Below the pieces are notes generated by a model. The model ran no database searches, had not been told where the DNA came from, and saw only the letters and a program-made list of their open reading frames with translations. The translations under genes and the position numbers were made by a program. DNA of 64,000 nucleotides from Achromobacter aegrifaciens (GTDB lineage Bacteria; Pseudomonadota; Gammaproteobacteria; Burkholderiales; Burkholderiaceae_B): contig NZ_CADIJY010000022.1 in the NCBI RefSeq assembly GCF_902859735.1, forward strand, positions 16,457 through 80,456. Direction: 5' to 3'. How positions within the stretch are numbered: the stretch's first letter is position 1; every line of letters begins with the position of its first letter. Below are positions 9,151 to 17,321 of this stretch, piece after piece.

Positions 9151-9170
9151 TCTGTCATGCAGGTGACAGA
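9151..9170. promoter_or_regulatory. Crp-type operator in the divergent promoter region
   Basis: TCTGTCA and its exact complement TGACAGA are separated by 6 bp, giving TGTCA-N6-TGACA, the geometry of Crp-family sites (E. coli CRP prefers TGTGA-N6-TCACA). It lies 45 bp upstream of the Crp/Fnr gene and 98 bp upstream of the acyl-CoA synthetase gene. The adjacent regulator is the natural candidate to bind it. Confidence 0.55.
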
Positions 9171-9268
9171 CAGCATTTTCGGCGGCCCCGTAAGCTAGGG
9201 CAAGCGACGGGGATCAAACTCCCCGCACACGGATAAGGGACGCCTGCGCGTCCCAACTGGAGACAAGC

Positions 9269-10924
9269 ATGAGCGGTATGTTCGACCGCGGCCTTGAGCG
9301 CCGCGAAGCCAACTACGAAGCCCTGACCCCGGTGGATTTCATCGCGCGCGCAGCCCAGGTCTATGGCCAGCGGCTGGCCATCGTCCACGGCGAGGTGCGG
9401 CGCAACTGGGCCCAGACCTACGAGCGCGCGCAGCGCCTGGCCGGCGCGCTGGCGCAAGCCGGCATCAAGCGCGGCGACACCGTGGCCGTGATGCTGCCCA
9501 ACATTCCCGCCATGGTCGAAGCCCATTTCGGCGTGCCCATGCTGGGCGCGGTGCTCAATACCCTGAATACCCGCCTGGACACCCCCAGCGTGCTGTTCAT
9601 GCTGGGCCACGGCGAAGCGCAGGCGCTGATCGTGGACACGGAGTACGCCGAACTCGCCCAGCGCGCCCGGGCCGAATTCCCGCACCTGAAGCTCATTTCG
9701 GTGCACGACCTGGAAACCGCCCCGGCGGAGCTGCCCGGCGCGGTCGATTACGAAGCCTTCCTGGCCGGCGCCCCAGCCCGCTACGACTGGAAGCCCCCCG
9801 CGGACGAATGGGACGCCATCGCACTGAATTACACGTCCGGCACCACCGGCGATCCCAAGGGCGTGGTCTACCACTACCGCGGCGCCTACCTGAACGCCAT
9901 CAGCAACATCCTCGAATGGGACATGCCCAAGCATCCGGTCTATCTGTGGACCCTGCCGCTGTTCCACTGCAACGGCTGGTGCTTTGCCTGGACGGTCGCC
10001 GCGCGCGCCGGCGTCAACGTGTGCCTGCGCAAGTTCGATCCGCAGACCGTGTTCGACCTGATCCGCAATGAAGGCGTCACCCATTATTGCGGCGCGCCCA
10101 TCGTGCAGAGCGCGCTGGCCAACGCGCCGGCCGAACTGCGCGCCGGCATCGACCACACAGTGCGCACCATGGTGGCGGGCGCCGCGCCCGCGCCCGCCGT
10201 CATCGCCAAGATGCGCGACATCGGTTTCGAATTGACCCATGTGTACGGTCTGACCGAAGTCTATGGACCCGCAGCCGTGTGCGCCCGCCAGGAAGCCTGG
10301 GACGCGCTGGACGAGGAAGAACGCGCGCTGCGCAATGCGCGCCAGGGCGTGCGCTACCACCTGCAGGCGGGCGTGTCCGTGCGCGATCCCGACACCATGG
10401 AAGAGGTGCCGGCCGACGAGCAGACCGTGGGCGAAGTCATGTTCCGCGGCAACATCTGCATGAAGGGCTATCTGAAGAACGAACGCGCCACCGAACAGGC
10501 TTTCGCCGGCGGCTGGTTCCGCACCGGCGACCTGGGCGTGATGACGGCCGACGGCTACGTCCGCATCAAGGACCGCAGCAAGGACATCATCATTTCCGGC
10601 GGCGAGAACATCTCCAGCATCGAGGTGGAAGACGCGCTCTACCGCCATCCCGCGGTGGCGGCGGTGGCCGTAGTGGCCATGCCCGACCCCAAATGGGGCG
10701 AAACCCCTTGCGCCTTCGTCGAACTCAAGCCCGGCTGCACCGCCACCGCCGAAGAGATCATCGCGCACTGCAAGCTGCTGCTGCCCGGCTTCAAGGTGCC
10801 GCGCGCGGTGCGCTTCGGCGAACTGCCCAAGACCTCCACCGGCAAGATCCAGAAATTCGAACTGCGCGCCGCCGTCGGCGCGACCAAGGCCATCGACGTG
10901 GCCGGCCCCGGCAAGGCCGGTTGA
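9269..10924 (+). CDS. Acyl-CoA synthetase (AMP-forming), DmdB-like
   Basis: This 551-residue adenylate-forming ligase activates a carboxylic acid to its CoA thioester. Visible motifs are the phosphate loop YTSGTTGDPKGV, the adenine-binding HVYGLTEVYGP, WFRTGDLGV and the hinge/lysine region DRSKDIIISGGENISSIEVE with the catalytic lysine in TSTGKIQKFELR. GGAGAC precedes the ATG. With the following dehydrogenase it resembles the dmdB-dmdC pair for methylmercaptopropionate, but such enzymes also act on medium-chain fatty acids; the substrate cannot be read from sequence. Confidence 0.9.
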   Translation: MSGMFDRGLERREANYEALTPVDFIARAAQVYGQRLAIVHGEVRRNWAQTYERAQRLAGALAQAGIKRGDTVAVMLPNIPAMVEAHFGVPMLGAVLNTLNTRLDTPSVLFMLGHGEAQALIVDTEYAELAQRARAEFPHLKLISVHDLETAPAELPGAVDYEAFLAGAPARYDWKPPADEWDAIALNYTSGTTGDPKGVVYHYRGAYLNAISNILEWDMPKHPVYLWTLPLFHCNGWCFAWTVAARAGVNVCLRKFDPQTVFDLIRNEGVTHYCGAPIVQSALANAPAELRAGIDHTVRTMVAGAAPAPAVIAKMRDIGFELTHVYGLTEVYGPAAVCARQEAWDALDEEERALRNARQGVRYHLQAGVSVRDPDTMEEVPADEQTVGEVMFRGNICMKGYLKNERATEQAFAGGWFRTGDLGVMTADGYVRIKDRSKDIIISGGENISSIEVEDALYRHPAVAAVAVVAMPDPKWGETPCAFVELKPGCTATAEEIIAHCKLLLPGFKVPRAVRFGELPKTSTGKIQKFELRAAVGATKAIDVAGPGKAG

Positions 10925-10961
10925 ATCCCACGTTTCCATCCCATCCAGGAGCTCCGACGCC

Positions 10962-12731
10962 ATGACGTACCAAGCCCCCGTGAAAGACATGCTGTTCGTG
11001 CTGAACCACCTTGCGGGCCTGCCGCAAATTGCCGCGCTGCCCGGCTTCGAGGAAGCCACGCCCGACACCACCCAGGCCGTGCTGGAAGAATCCGCCCGCT
11101 ATGCCGGCGACGTGCTGGCGCCGCTGAACCATGCAGCCGACCGCGAGCCCAGCTCCTGGCGCGACGGCGCCGTCACCACTTCGCCTGGCTTCAAGCAAGC
11201 CTTCGACATGTACGCGGAGGCCGGCTGGCAAGGCATGACGCATCCGGTGGAATACGGCGGCCAGGGCCTGCCCGGCCTGATCGGTTCGCCCTGCTCGGAA
11301 ATGCTGAACGCCGCCAACCTGTCGTTCGCGTTGTGCCCGCTGCTGACCAATGGCGCGATCGAGGCGCTGCTGACGGCGGGTTCGCCTGAACTGAAGCAGC
11401 GCTTCATCGAGCCCATGATTTCCGGACGCTGGACCGGCACCATGAACCTGACCGAGCCACAGGCAGGCTCGGACCTGGCCATGGTGCGGTCACGCGCGCA
11501 ACCCGTGGGCGACGGCACCTACCGCATCTCGGGCACCAAGATCTTCATCACCTACGGCGAACACGATCTGGCCGAGAACATCCTGCACCTGGTGCTGGCG
11601 CGCCTGCCCGACGCGCCAGAAGGCGTCAAAGGCATTTCGCTGTTCCTGGTGCCCAAGTTCCTGGTCAACGAAGACGGCACGCTGGGCGCGCGCAACGATG
11701 TCCATTGCGTGTCGATCGAACACAAGCTGGGCATCAAGGCCAGCCCCACCTGCACGCTGCAGTTCGGCGACGCGGGCGGCGCGCTGGGCTATCTGGTGGG
11801 CCAGGAAAACCGCGGCCTGGACGCCATGTTCATCATGATGAATGCCGCGCGCTACGCGGTAGGCGTGCAGGGCGTGGCCGTCGCCGACCGCGCCCACCAG
11901 CACGCGCTGGCTTATGCCGCCGAGCGCGTGCAGAGCCGCCCGGTGGACGGTTCGTCCAAGGACGCGGTGGCCATCATCCAGCACCCCGACGTGCGGCGCA
12001 TGCTGGGCACGATGCGCGCCCTGACCGAGGCCGGCCGCGCGCTGGCCTACTACACCGCAGGGCATGCGGATCTGGCGCACGCCAGTCCGGACGCCGAAGC
12101 CCGCAAGCGCCATCTGGCAGTGCAGGAATACCTGGTGCCGATCGTCAAGGGCTGGTGCACCGAGATGTCCATCGACGTGGCCAGCCTGGGCGTGCAGGTG
12201 CACGGCGGCATGGGCTTCATCGAGGAAACCGGCGCGGCGCAGTACTACCGCGACGCGCGCATCCTCACGATCTACGAAGGCACCACGGCGATCCAGGCCA
12301 ACGACCTGGTGGGCCGCAAGACCCTGCGCGACGGCGGCGCAGTCGCCCGCGCCCTGCTGGCGGAAGTCGGCAAGATCGAAGCGGCGCTGGAAGCCCGCAG
12401 CGAATCCGCTGCCCGCCTGATGTTGACGCCGCTGCGCCAGGCCCGCGCGGCGCTGGCCGACGCCATCGACTTCGTGCTGGCCAACGCCGCCAGCCGTCCC
12501 AACGCGGTGTTCGCGGCCGCCGTGCCTTATCTGCTGCTGGCGGGCACCACGTTTGCCGGCTGGCAGATGGCTCGGGCGCTGCTGGCGAGCTTGGATCTGC
12601 GCGAGGAAGATCCTGTTTTCCACGATGCAAAGATCGCGACTGCGCAGTGCTATGCGTTGCATAAGCTGAGCCAGGCGCCTGGGTTGGCGGCGGTGGTCAT
12701 GGGGTCTGGGGAGTATGAGGTGCAGCCGTAG
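10962..12731 (+). CDS. Acyl-CoA dehydrogenase, long DmdC-type
   Basis: The 589-residue flavoprotein oxidises an acyl-CoA to its enoyl-CoA and passes electrons to ETF. It is longer than ordinary acyl-CoA dehydrogenases (about 380 residues) because of an N-terminal extension and a C-terminal domain, as in the DmdC group. Motifs include TMNLTEPQAGSDLAMVRSRA, GTKIFITYGEHD, the HKLGIKASPTC loop and GGMGFIEETGAAQYYRDARI, with a possible catalytic Glu in IYEGTTAIQANDLVGRK. It follows the synthetase by 37 bp and is probably co-transcribed. Confidence 0.92.
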   Translation: MTYQAPVKDMLFVLNHLAGLPQIAALPGFEEATPDTTQAVLEESARYAGDVLAPLNHAADREPSSWRDGAVTTSPGFKQAFDMYAEAGWQGMTHPVEYGGQGLPGLIGSPCSEMLNAANLSFALCPLLTNGAIEALLTAGSPELKQRFIEPMISGRWTGTMNLTEPQAGSDLAMVRSRAQPVGDGTYRISGTKIFITYGEHDLAENILHLVLARLPDAPEGVKGISLFLVPKFLVNEDGTLGARNDVHCVSIEHKLGIKASPTCTLQFGDAGGALGYLVGQENRGLDAMFIMMNAARYAVGVQGVAVADRAHQHALAYAAERVQSRPVDGSSKDAVAIIQHPDVRRMLGTMRALTEAGRALAYYTAGHADLAHASPDAEARKRHLAVQEYLVPIVKGWCTEMSIDVASLGVQVHGGMGFIEETGAAQYYRDARILTIYEGTTAIQANDLVGRKTLRDGGAVARALLAEVGKIEAALEARSESAARLMLTPLRQARAALADAIDFVLANAASRPNAVFAAAVPYLLLAGTTFAGWQMARALLASLDLREEDPVFHDAKIATAQCYALHKLSQAPGLAAVVMGSGEYEVQP

Positions 12732-12820
12732 CTGTTTGTGGTGCGTTACGGGCCCTTGATACATGAGGGTCTCTTTGGCGATAGGCTTCGGAGCCGCGTT
12801 CCGGTGCTTCGTAGGCCGCC

Positions 12821-12978
12821 CGTCGGCGCGGGCGCCTGAGTGGCGGGCGCCCACGATTGCGGTCCGGAGCGTTCGCTCCGGACTGCCCCATCCTCATCCT
12901 CGTCACCGCCTTCGGCGGTTCCTTCGGATTCCGTCGGGCGCATCGAGGTTGCCCGCCACTCAGGCGCCCGCGCCGACG
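12821..12978 (+). repeat. Large hairpin element A with conserved core
   Basis: Perfect 28-bp inverted arms (12821-12848 and 12951-12978) enclose a 102-bp interior. The interior contains a 93-bp core (12854-12946) that begins CGATTGCGGTCCGGAGC and includes a small hairpin, GTCCGGAGC/GCTCCGGAC at 12862-12883. The same core occurs inverted in element B. The arms are specific to this copy. Confidence 0.75.
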
Positions 12979-13043
12979 AGCTACTTGAATCTTGGATTGG
13001 GGCGCTGCTGGAGCCGTGGGCAGGGACGATGCTTGTGTTGCCC

Positions 13044-13077
13044 GTCATTCTCGGCCGCGCGGGCGGCCGAGAATGAC
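13044..13077. repeat. Perfect 15-bp-arm hairpin
   Basis: GTCATTCTCGGCCGC (13044-13058) is exactly complemented at 13063-13077 around a 4-nt loop. It could terminate either neighbouring transcript, but no T-run follows. It belongs to the same hairpin-rich gap as elements A and B yet lacks their core. Confidence 0.6.
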
Positions 13078-13169
13078 ATACGTGATTTCTTGAATTTCGA
13101 TTGTGTTCGCTTGCGCGGATGCGGTGACTGATTTGCTATTGATCCCCAGCACACGGGGGAGTGGGCGGT

Positions 13170-13230
13170 GATGGGTGGCGCGCGGCGAATGGCCGCTTGC
13201 GCATGCAGACCTGGACGCGCGCCACCCATC
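13170..13230. repeat. 14-bp inverted repeat with 33-bp interior
   Basis: GATGGGTGGCGCGC (13170-13183) is exactly complemented by GCGCGCCACCCATC (13217-13230). The interior is alternating CG-rich sequence (GGCGAATGGCCGC...) unrelated to the A/B core. Confidence 0.55.
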
Positions 13231-13528
13231 CGGCACCTGCGTTGAAATGACGATTGCTGGCCGACCCGTGCGCTTCGCCATCAACCCGAACACAGCACCC
13301 ACCATATTCAAACCTGGTTCTCGCCAACCGCACGCGTCATCACGAGAACGCCCCCGTCACCCGCGCGCAGCGCCATCGCGCGACGCAAGATACAGCGTAA
13401 GCCCCAAGAGGCCGCCCGCGCGGCCGGCCTGGGGCGGGCCCCGCAAAACACACCCCCCCCCCACCGACCGTGGCCAGAACGCCAAGCACACCGCCCGCCC
13501 CAGCGCCCGTGAAGATTCAAGCAGCCGA

Positions 13529-13692
13529 GCCAGTCGCGGCGTGGGCTCGCGATGCGCGGGGCGTCGATAAGCCCGAGGGAATCTGAAGGAGTCGCCGAAG
13601 GCGAGGACGAAGATGACGAAGGGGAAGTCCGGAGCGAAGGCTTCGGACCGCAATCGCAGCCCCGCGCATCGCGAGCCCACGACGCGACTGGC
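13529..13692 (-). repeat. Large hairpin element B, inverted copy of the element A core
   Basis: Arms of 34 bp (13529-13562 and 13659-13692) match with one mismatch. The interior holds the 93-bp core on the minus strand (13564-13656), which matches element A at 79 of 93 ungapped positions by hand count. The arms have no similarity to those of element A. The element ends 2 bp from the stop codon of the MFS gene and may act as its terminator. Confidence 0.75.
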
Positions 13693-13694
13693 GT

Positions 13695-14954
13695 CTAAAG
13701 AACCCCACGACGAGCATCCTGAGAACCAACGGCCAAACGCTCACCACGCGGCAACGTCACCGCCCAGAACGCCAGCGCCACAACACTGATACCCGCCCCC
13801 AGCAAACACACCCCAAGCCACCCCGCCTGCGCATAAACCGCCGTCGAAGCGATAGACCCCAACCCGCTCCCCACCGCGTAGAACATCATGTAGCCACCGA
13901 CCAATCGACTATGCGCCTGCGGATTCACGCTGAAGATCATGGTCTGATTCGTCACGTGCAGCGCTTGCAAGGCGATATCCAGGACCAGCACACCCAACGC
14001 CAGCAACCACAGACTCTGATTCAGAAAGGCAATCGGCACCCAGGCCAGGCAGAGCAACGCCAGGCCCACGGCCGTGGTCCGCTCGCCTTGCCCGCTATCG
14101 GCCAGCCGCCCTGCCCGCGCCGCCATCAGCACGCCCGCCACGCCCACCAGCCCGAACGCGCCCACCGCGCTGTGCGTCAGCGAATGCGGCGGCGCGCTCA
14201 GGGGCAGCACCAGCGCGGTCCAGAAGGCGCTGAAGGCAGCGAACATCAGCAGCGCGATCATGCCGCGCACGCGCAGCATGCGCTCGGTAGCCAACAGGCC
14301 GTAGAGCGAGCGCAGCAAGGCCCAGTAACCCATGTCCACCGCGGGCAGCCGGCGTTGCGGCAAACGCCGCGCCAGCACCACCGCCAGCACGGCGGCCAGC
14401 GCAGCGGACACGACGTAGACCGCGCGCCAGCCCCACAGGTCCGCCACGGCCCCGGCCAGCGTGCGCGCCAACAGCAGGCCGATCACCACCCCGCCTTGCG
14501 CGGCGCCGACCACCCGGCCGCGCTCGCCCGGCGCGGCCAGCGCCGCGGACAAGGCCAGCAGGCCCTGTGTCATGGCCGTTCCCAGCAAGCCCAGCGCCAC
14601 CATGCCCATCAACAGCCAGGGCGCGCCGGCCGACAGCGCCACGGCCGCCAAAGACAGGACCAGCAGCGCCAGCTGCCCCAGCATCAGGCGCCGGCGGTCC
14701 AGCAGGTCGCCCAGCGGCACCACGAACAGAAGCGCCAGCGCGCAGCCCAGTTGGGTGGCCGTGACCACGATGCCTACCGCGCCTTCGGCGATGCCGAACT
14801 CTCGGCCGATGGCGTCCAGCAGGGGCTGGGCGTAATACACGTTGGCCACGCTCAGGGCGCAGGCCACCGCCAGCAGCATCACCAGGGACCAGGGCATCGG
14901 ACTTGGGGGTGCGGAATCGGCGGGTTCTGGTCGGGCTGACATCTCTTGCTCCAT
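13695..14954 (-). CDS. Major facilitator superfamily exporter
   Basis: The 419-residue protein has 12 predicted membrane helices and the MFS motif-A region GDLLDRRRLMLGQ after helix 2. It resembles the drug/arabinose-type efflux family (DHA1-like: NVYYAQPLLDAIGREFGIAEGAVGIVVTATQLG). It is divergent from an HxlR regulator, with a 17-bp inverted repeat between them, which suggests regulated efflux of an unknown compound. The first ATG (14954) is used; a second Met four residues later is possible. Confidence 0.88.
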   Translation of the reverse strand: MEQEMSARPEPADSAPPSPMPWSLVMLLAVACALSVANVYYAQPLLDAIGREFGIAEGAVGIVVTATQLGCALALLFVVPLGDLLDRRRLMLGQLALLVLSLAAVALSAGAPWLLMGMVALGLLGTAMTQGLLALSAALAAPGERGRVVGAAQGGVVIGLLLARTLAGAVADLWGWRAVYVVSAALAAVLAVVLARRLPQRRLPAVDMGYWALLRSLYGLLATERMLRVRGMIALLMFAAFSAFWTALVLPLSAPPHSLTHSAVGAFGLVGVAGVLMAARAGRLADSGQGERTTAVGLALLCLAWVPIAFLNQSLWLLALGVLVLDIALQALHVTNQTMIFSVNPQAHSRLVGGYMMFYAVGSGLGSIASTAVYAQAGWLGVCLLGAGISVVALAFWAVTLPRGERLAVGSQDARRGVL

Positions 14955-14957
14955 TCT

Positions 14958-15008
14958 GGTTGCTTTATAAAACCAGAATAATAGTTTTCGAGGTTTTATA
15001 ATGCAACC
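14958..15008. promoter_or_regulatory. HxlR-type operator between MFS and regulator genes
   Basis: GGTTGCTTTATAAAACC (14958-14974) and GGTTTTATAATGCAACC (14992-15008) are inverted copies with one mismatch, separated by 17 bp in an AT-rich stretch. The first copy begins 4 bp upstream of the MFS start codon, so binding would block both transcription and ribosome access. It is most likely bound by the divergent HxlR protein. Confidence 0.65.
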
Positions 15009-15059
15009 GAAATTTCGATACGCCAGCCATCACCGCCTTTCCCTCAGCAAGGATCCGAC

Positions 15060-15515
15060 ATGGTCAAACGCACTAGTCTCGAAGGCGCCGCCTGCCCGGT
15101 GGCACGCTCCCTGGACGCGATCGGCGACTGGTGGTCGCTATTGATCGTGCGCGACGCCTTCGATGGATTGCGGCGGTTTGGCGAATTGCAGAAAAGCCTG
15201 GGCGTGGCCAAGAACATCCTCAGCGACCGGCTGCGCACGCTGGTGGCGCACGGCATCCTCGAAGTGGCGCCGGCCTCGGACGGCAGCGCCTACCAGGAAT
15301 ACGTGCTGACCGACAAAGGCCGGGCGCTCTTTCCAGTAATCGTGGGCTTGCGCCAATGGGGCGAAGACCACTACTACGGCGCGGCCGAACCCCATTCCAC
15401 GCTGATCGACCGCAAGCGCGGCCAGCCCGTGCGCAAGCTGGAAATCCGCGCGCAGGACGGCCGCCTGCTCGGGCCGGACGATGCCGTGGTGCAGAAGACC
15501 GCCCTCCCGGGCTAG
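15060..15515 (+). CDS. HxlR-family transcriptional regulator
   Basis: This 151-residue winged-helix protein carries the HxlR signature CPVARSLDAIGDWWSLLIVRDAFDG with the cysteine near residue 12, followed by RRFGELQKSLGVAKNILSDRLRTLVAHGIL. The Cys in that position is the redox or electrophile sensor in several family members. It is divergent from the MFS exporter and probably represses it through the intergenic inverted repeat. Confidence 0.9.
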   Translation: MVKRTSLEGAACPVARSLDAIGDWWSLLIVRDAFDGLRRFGELQKSLGVAKNILSDRLRTLVAHGILEVAPASDGSAYQEYVLTDKGRALFPVIVGLRQWGEDHYYGAAEPHSTLIDRKRGQPVRKLEIRAQDGRLLGPDDAVVQKTALPG

Positions 15516-15522
15516 GTCGGGG

Positions 15523-16494
15523 CTATGCAGCCCCCGCGGCCGGCCATTGCCCAGTCGCCAGCGCGGTGGGCGAGTACGAGTCGAAGCGCCAGCGCAAGGC
15601 CAGCGCGCCGGGCCGGCGCACCACGCGCCGCACATGCACCCGCCACAGCCGTTCGGCGCCCTCGAACTGCGCGATCTCAGGGCTGTCCAGGATGACTTCA
15701 GCAGCGCCCGTCAACTGCAGCACGTCGCCGCGCTCGAAGTCGATGAACAGCAGTCCGGCGCGCGGGTTGAGCACCATGTTGCCCAGGGTGTTGAAAAAGC
15801 GGTTCCCGGAAAAATCCGGAATGGTCAGCACGTCGCCGTCCACCCGCACGAAGCCCGGCTTGCCGCCGCGGTGCGAGACGTCGACCTTGCGGCCGCCCTC
15901 GTCCGCGTAGGTCGCCACGAAAAACGTGTCGGACCGGGCGATCAGCGCCCGCGCCGCGGCGTCCAGCGCGGTGCGCTCATTCGGCGCGCCCGGAAAGCGT
16001 AGCGCCGGCGAACGCGAAAACTGGAATTCCCGCGCCTGGATGTATTGCGGGCAATTGCCGAAGGACTGCGTCACCGCCACCTCGAAGCGCTTGCCGTCCC
16101 AGGTGGCGATGCGGCCGTTGGCGCGGTTGCGTCGGCGCGTGTGCAGCTCGATTCCCAGCAGGCCCACCTGCTGGTCCATCCCCAGGCCGGCCAGCAGCGG
16201 ATCGTCGGCATCCGGCACGGCGGACACGCGCAGGCTGCGTGGATCGGGCGAGGACACGAAGCCGGGCAGGCCTTCCAGCACGCCGGCCCAGGGATCGCCC
16301 TGCCCGTCCACCGCGCCGGCAACAAGAAACGGCAGCTGCTCGAAAAACAGGCGGTGCTGGTCCGGCATGTAGTCGCGGATGACTTTGGGTCCGGTCACCG
16401 CCATGCGCTCGGCGATCCCGACGTGGTGTTGCAACAGGCGTTCGCCCGCGTGCCAGGGCGACGGCGGGAGGGCGGCAGGTTCTGCGATGGCCAT
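15523..16494 (-). CDS. Pyridoxamine-5'-phosphate-oxidase-like FMN-binding protein
   Basis: The 323-residue protein contains a PNPOx-like split-barrel domain in its C-terminal half (DTFFVATYADEGGRKVDVSHRGGKPGFVRVDGDVLTIPDFSGNRFFNTLGNM). The N-terminal half has a second similar segment (LPFLVAGAVDGQGDPWAGVLEG). Such double-domain proteins are general flavin oxidoreductases of unknown substrate. It lies 29 bp after a glutathione S-transferase gene, suggesting a two-gene operon for detoxification. Confidence 0.8.
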   Translation of the reverse strand: MAIAEPAALPPSPWHAGERLLQHHVGIAERMAVTGPKVIRDYMPDQHRLFFEQLPFLVAGAVDGQGDPWAGVLEGLPGFVSSPDPRSLRVSAVPDADDPLLAGLGMDQQVGLLGIELHTRRRNRANGRIATWDGKRFEVAVTQSFGNCPQYIQAREFQFSRSPALRFPGAPNERTALDAAARALIARSDTFFVATYADEGGRKVDVSHRGGKPGFVRVDGDVLTIPDFSGNRFFNTLGNMVLNPRAGLLFIDFERGDVLQLTGAAEVILDSPEIAQFEGAERLWRVHVRRVVRRPGALALRWRFDSYSPTALATGQWPAAGAA

Positions 16495-16523
16495 GGCGTA
16501 CTCCTTGAGGGCGGCGCCTGTCC

Positions 16524-17162
16524 TCAGGCGGCCAGCAGGCCCACCGGCGACGAGGCCATGGGCACGAAACGCGGCAGGCTTTCGATGCGGCCCAGCCAGG
16601 CGCGGACGTGCGGATAGGCCTCCAGCGACACATTGCCTTCGGGGGCATGCGCCACATAGGCGTAGCAGGCCACGTCCGCAATGGTCGGCGTCGTGCCCGC
16701 CAGGAAATCCCGTACGCCCAGTTCGCCGTCCATGACCTTGAGCAAGGCATGGGCGCGGGCCAGCGTGCTGTCCACGTCATAGGCCGCGCCGAACAGGGTC
16801 ACCAGGCGCGCAGCCGCCGGGCCGATCGCCAGCGGACCGGACGCCGCCGACAGCCAGCGCTGTACCGCCGCCGCCCCGGCCGGGTCTTCCGGGAGCCAGG
16901 CCTGGCCGCCGTAGCGCTTGGCCAGGTAGACCAGGATGGCGGTCGAATCCGCGACCACCACCCCGCCGTCGTCGATGACCGGCACCTGGCCGAAGGCGTT
17001 CAAAGCCAGGAACGGCGGGCGCTTCTGCTCGCCGCCGCGCAGGTCCACATCGACCTTGCGGTGGGGCACATCCAGCAGGGACAGCATCAGGGCGACGCGA
17101 TGGGCGTGGCCGGACAAGGGAAAACTGTAGAAGGTCAGCGTAGGGGTATGGGCGGTTTGCAT
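16524..17162 (-). CDS. Glutathione S-transferase
   Basis: The 212-residue protein has an N-terminal thioredoxin-like domain (TFYSFPLSGHAHRVALMLSLLD, FLALNAFGQVPVIDDGGVVVADSTAILVYLAKRYGG, including the cis-Pro VPVI and the ES-type glutathione site ADST) and an all-helical C-terminal domain (PTIADVACYAYVAHAPEGNVSLEAYPHVRAWLGRIE). It is first in a pair with the flavin-binding protein. The substrate is unknown. Confidence 0.9.
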   Translation of the reverse strand: MQTAHTPTLTFYSFPLSGHAHRVALMLSLLDVPHRKVDVDLRGGEQKRPPFLALNAFGQVPVIDDGGVVVADSTAILVYLAKRYGGQAWLPEDPAGAAAVQRWLSAASGPLAIGPAAARLVTLFGAAYDVDSTLARAHALLKVMDGELGVRDFLAGTTPTIADVACYAYVAHAPEGNVSLEAYPHVRAWLGRIESLPRFVPMASSPVGLLAA

Positions 17163-17252
17163 GAGCGGGCTCCAAGTCGGATTCGGACTCCATCTTGGGC
17201 CGGCGCCGGGCTCGCGTGAACGGCCAGCGCCGGCAAGACACTCTTGCAGCGG

Positions 17253-17281
17253 ATGAAAGAAAGAGGACGGCCGCCCCGTCC
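17253..17281 (-). terminator. Likely rho-independent terminator of the LysR gene
   Basis: On the minus strand GGACGG-GGCGG-CCGTCC is followed directly by TCTTTCTTTC, a stem with a pyrimidine-rich tail, about 40 bp after the LysR stop. The stem is only 6 bp but fully GC-rich. Confidence 0.5.
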
Positions 17282-17321
17282 CTTCAATGCCTGCGTGCGG
17301 GCGCGTCCGAGGAACGGGTCG

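Larger units (their letters stand above)
12732..13694. other. Gene-free 963-bp region packed with inverted repeats
   Basis: No convincing gene is present; the open frames here are low-complexity and antisense to hairpin arms. It holds two large hairpin elements with a shared core (12821-12978 and 13529-13692), two further hairpins (13044-13077 and 13170-13230), an imperfect GC-rich hairpin at 13401-13435 and a run of ten C at 13453-13462. It separates the convergent acyl-CoA dehydrogenase and MFS genes, so it needs no promoter, but it must contain terminators. Confidence 0.7.

Noticed and set aside
12763-13680. Several 60-130-codon open frames in the gene-free region
   Set aside because: They run through hairpin arms on both strands, have no ribosome sites and are low-complexity; the repeat structure explains the open frames.
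12821-13692. CRISPR array or insertion sequence
   Set aside because: There are no regularly spaced direct repeats, no transposase frame and no obvious target duplication; the elements are palindromes with a shared core.
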